From Desulfobacterales bacterium (lineage in GTDB: Bacteria; Desulfobacterota; Desulfobacteria; Desulfobacterales; C00003106): 7,274 nt of DNA. Position 1 is the first letter of the stretch. Every line of letters starts with the position of its first letter. The translations under genes were made by a program, and so were the position numbers. The stretch covers positions 1 to 7,274 of the forward strand of contig JAUVFC010000091.1 in the NCBI GenBank assembly GCA_030594505.1, in the 5' to 3' direction. This document shows, in pieces, positions 5,753-7,274 of the stretch. A model generated the notes under the pieces. It was not told the DNA's origin. It ran no database searches and worked only from the letters and a program-made list of their open reading frames with translations.

Positions 5753-5914
5753 ATGAAGAGTTTTTTGTTCCTTCTGGCTATTATCATCGTATGGCTGGCG
5801 CTACAGCTATATATCTTGCCGAAGTTGGGCATTTCCACCTGACTGAGACAGTCGTGCCGGATCGGTGATCAGGCCGGGACAAAACAGGCAGAACCACGCG
5901 ATAACAGGCGTTAG
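5753..5914 (+). CDS. Tiny single-span membrane protein, possible 53-residue selenoprotein with in-frame TGA
   Basis: The frame starts at ATG 5753 and meets TGA at 5840-5842 after 29 codons. The first part begins MKSFLFLLAIIIVWLALQLY, one transmembrane segment at about 3-20, then ILPKLGIST. If the TGA is read as selenocysteine (residue 30) the frame continues for 23 codons as LRQSCRIGDQAGTKQ and a polar tail, ending at TAG 5912-5914. That would give a membrane anchor with a small redox head holding U30 and C35. A hairpin after the TGA meets the bacterial SECIS pattern. The simpler reading is a 29-residue membrane microprotein ending at 5842. The translated start is well supported; the readthrough is an inference. 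No selenocysteine machinery is visible in the window. The gene is the last of the rnc cluster and converges on the stress-protein gene. I do not recognise a named family. Confidence 0.6.
5841..5874 (+). other. SECIS-like stem-loop following the in-frame TGA
   Basis: Two hairpins follow the TGA at 5840-5842. GACTG (5841-5845) pairs with CAGTC (5849-5853) around the loop AGA. Then GCC-G-GATC (5856-5863) pairs with GATC-A-GGC (5867-5874), with one G-A mismatch, around the apical loop GGT (5864-5866). From general knowledge, bacterial SECIS elements have an apical loop of 3-14 nt, a G in its first two positions, and 16-37 nt between UGA and loop. Here the loop has 3 nt, begins GG, and the spacing is 21 nt. 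No T-run follows, so it does not look like an intrinsic terminator. Chance cannot be excluded for so short a structure. Confidence 0.45.
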
Positions 5915-5943
5915 TGGGAAGAAATGCCCCCTCACTTCACATC

Positions 5944-6867
5944 CTATTGTTCAGACTCGACTGTTTTTTCAGGGCGACTTACGCTCACAACCGGACACCC
6001 TGCACGTAAGACAACCTGCTCTACCGTACTACCCAAAAGCGCTTTCTCCGGGTCCTTTTCTTTTGAATGATGGGCCATAACAATGAGATCAGCCTCTTTC
6101 CTTCGCGCAAATTTTACGATCTCCATGTACGGGATCCCCTCCCATGTTTTAACCTCGTAGTTATCAAAACCTTCCATGTCGGAGATATATTTATCATTGA
6201 TCTTTTGTTTTACCTCTTCAAGCCTTTTTTCTATCTCCTCTTGACGACCAATCATATTTCCCGGCAAGGGGGAAATGTCTAAGGCGTGAAAAAGATACAG
6301 TTTTGATCCAAGCTGCTTGGCTGCGTTGTATGCAAAACGGAATGCCGCATCTGACGCTTTTGAAAAGTCGGTTCCGAATACAATATTGGCAAATCCCATT
6401 TTTTCTTTTGGCACGGATCGGCTGACAATCATAACAGGGCAGCGCGCTTTAAGACTGACACCCTGCATGGTGCTCCCTACGATGCCTCTGTAGCTTAAGG
6501 CCCCTTTTGCTTTTGCGTGCGGTCCCATAACAATAAGATCTATCTCTTCTTTTCTTGCAAGTCTCAGAACTTCGGTGTGCGGCACCCCGGCCAGCGTCTC
6601 GATTACATAGTTATCAAGTCCCTTTAATTGGTCGGCATAGGTCTTTTCTATCTCCGCCTTGACCTTGTCAACATATTCCCGGCTGTAATATTCTTGCTCA
6701 CCTGTCTTAAAGTCCACGACAAAAGCGCCAAAGCCACGTGTAGGAAATCCAAGAACGTGAAATATATAAAGCTTTGCGTTGTATTTTTTTGCCAGTTCAA
6801 AAGCCACATCGGCAGCGTCATTACATAAGTCGGATGAAGTTGTCGCAAACAAGATCTTTTTAAACAT
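5944..6867 (-). CDS. Tandem-domain universal stress protein (UspA family)
   Basis: This 307-residue cytoplasmic protein is made of two UspA folds, about 1-150 and 158-298. The duplication is obvious: DNYVIETLAGVPHTEV with DLIVMGPH in the first half is mirrored by DNYEVKTWEGIPYMEI with DLIVMAHH in the second. The ATP-binding pattern G-x2-G-x9-G(S/T) is incomplete in both. Domain 1 has GPHA (115-118) then GST (131-133); domain 2 has AHHS (265-268) then GST (279-281). Nucleotide binding may therefore be altered or lost. Such proteins help cells survive starvation, oxidants or energy stress; the exact partner is unknown. The start ATG 6867..6865 has AAGGAGA just upstream. The stop is TAG. The gene converges on the rnc cluster and lies 28 bp downstream of a broken Cys-rich ORF, with which it may have been co-transcribed. 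Confidence 0.94.
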   Translation of the reverse strand: MFKKILFATTSSDLCNDAADVAFELAKKYNAKLYIFHVLGFPTRGFGAFVVDFKTGEQEYYSREYVDKVKAEIEKTYADQLKGLDNYVIETLAGVPHTEVLRLARKEEIDLIVMGPHAKAKGALSYRGIVGSTMQGVSLKARCPVMIVSRSVPKEKMGFANIVFGTDFSKASDAAFRFAYNAAKQLGSKLYLFHALDISPLPGNMIGRQEEIEKRLEEVKQKINDKYISDMEGFDNYEVKTWEGIPYMEIVKFARRKEADLIVMAHHSKEKDPEKALLGSTVEQVVLRAGCPVVSVSRPEKTVESEQ

Positions 6868-6895
6868 AGCTGTCTCCTTTCAGTTAGGGTAATAT

Positions 6896-7200
6896 CTATG
6901 TATTCTTCAGAGCCTCCATTAATTTCTTCCACCTTTCCTCGCCAAGACATTGCTTTGCGGCCTTGCACCATTCAACGCAGGAAGGGGTATGCTCTCTTCC
7001 CCAATTATTCCCGTACAACCCCAAACATATCCTTATGTCTCTCCGCAAATTAGGGAGACCTTTGCAAGACTGCCATTTTTCAAAGGTCCCGGTCTTTGTT
7101 AGAAGCCAGACAGTGAGTAAAAATGGAGTACGATCAGTAGATAATAATTTTTATAATATCATTATATTATATACGGATCAACATCAATTATTTTTTCCAT
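6896..7200 (-). pseudogene. Cys-rich small protein with apparently frameshifted 5' end
   Basis: A frame open from 7150 to TAG 6898..6896 (84 codons) encodes a credible protein tail. It includes FEKWQSCKGLPNLRRDIRIC and, after LGLYGNNWGREHTPS, the segment CVEWCKAAKQCLGEERW, with five Cys in all. No ATG or GTG start lies between the upstream stop (7153..7151) and the conserved-looking part. ATG 7200..7198 opens another frame, MEKIIDVDPYII, which stops after 12 codons. The AT-only stretch between (about 7142-7172) would need at least one indel, perhaps two, to join the frames. The likeliest reading is a decayed gene of about 95-100 residues. Alternatives are a shorter protein starting at an in-frame TTG, or a promoter in the AT tract (it contains TATAAT) driving an unusual start. 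The Cys pattern suggests a metal or Fe-S site; I do not recognise the family. Confidence 0.55.
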
Positions 7201-7218
7201 AAATCTTTCTTGTTCTAT

Positions 7219-7235
7219 GAGGCTGTCCGAGAATT
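7219..7235 (-). repeat. 17-nt repeat shared, inverted, with 4694-4710
   Basis: GAGGCTGTCCGAGAATT is the exact reverse complement of 4694-4710. It lies about 20 bp upstream of the ATG that seems to begin the broken Cys-rich gene. The sequence recalls insertion-sequence ends, but the element, if any, is not in the window. Confidence 0.6.
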
Positions 7236-7257
7236 CTGATTTGAACAAACAAGCTCT

Positions 7258-7272
7258 AATTATTTAATAATT
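7258..7272. repeat. AT-rich perfect dyad at right edge
   Basis: AATTATT (7258-7264) and AATAATT (7266-7272) form a perfect 7-bp inverted repeat around one base. It could be an operator half-site pair or simply AT-rich DNA. Between 7201 and the edge I see no gene. Confidence 0.3.
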
Positions 7273-7274
7273 GC

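Noticed and set aside
5841..5874. Intrinsic terminator of the rnc cluster
   Set aside because: The hairpins are not followed by a T-run on either strand, so a terminator is less likely than a SECIS-like or chance structure.
6648..6971. 107-codon minus-strand frame across the stress-protein start
   Set aside because: The stress-protein frame and the other frame carrying CVEWCKAAKQC explain this DNA better; the composition of this frame is unconvincing.
6963..7202. 79-codon plus-strand frame at the right end
   Set aside because: Antisense to the broken Cys-rich gene and running through the AT-only tract; no supporting features.

Overview
The window most resembles a chromosomal segment of a Gram-negative, probably anaerobic bacterium. 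I lean towards the Deltaproteobacteria/Desulfobacterota because of the B12-type radical SAM enzyme, the twin-arginine periplasmic binding protein, the Cys-rich small proteins, and short palindromic repeats of a style I associate with that group. This is an inference from gene style, not a database result. I see no tRNA, rRNA, CRISPR array or intact transposase.

Left part (1-4152, all minus strand). A compact operon is read right to left: an ABC ATPase, a NrtA/CmpA-like substrate-binding protein and a NitT/TauT-type permease. Its last visible member is a cobalamin-binding-type radical SAM enzyme whose start overlaps the permease stop (ATGA) and which runs off the left edge. The transporter probably imports a small nitrogen-, sulfur- or pyrimidine-type solute. 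Coupling to the radical SAM gene suggests that import and a radical modification step belong together. The transporter genes are visibly AT-rich and the radical SAM gene GC-richer, so the two may have different histories.

Middle (4153-4798). This divergent intergenic region is dense in repeats. It holds the operon promoter candidate, a half-copy and a complete 194-bp copy of a MITE-like palindromic element, a possible 40-codon ORF, a 13-bp inverted repeat pair, and a 17-nt sequence that recurs inverted at the right end of the window.

Right part, plus strand (4799-5914). rnc (RNase III) overlaps by ATGA with a 66-residue Cys-rich protein. The end of that protein lies in another half-copy of the repeat. 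A well-formed ribosome binding site then starts a tiny single-span membrane protein. Its frame meets a TGA after 29 codons but continues for 23 more codons to TAG, and a hairpin after the TGA fits the bacterial SECIS pattern. This possible undescribed selenoprotein is the most interesting item here.

Right part, minus strand (5944-7200). A two-domain universal stress protein converges on the rnc cluster. Just upstream of it lies the C-terminal part of a Cys-rich small protein whose 5' end appears broken by frameshifts in an AT-rich tract. The last 70 bases carry the 17-nt repeat and an AT palindrome but no gene.
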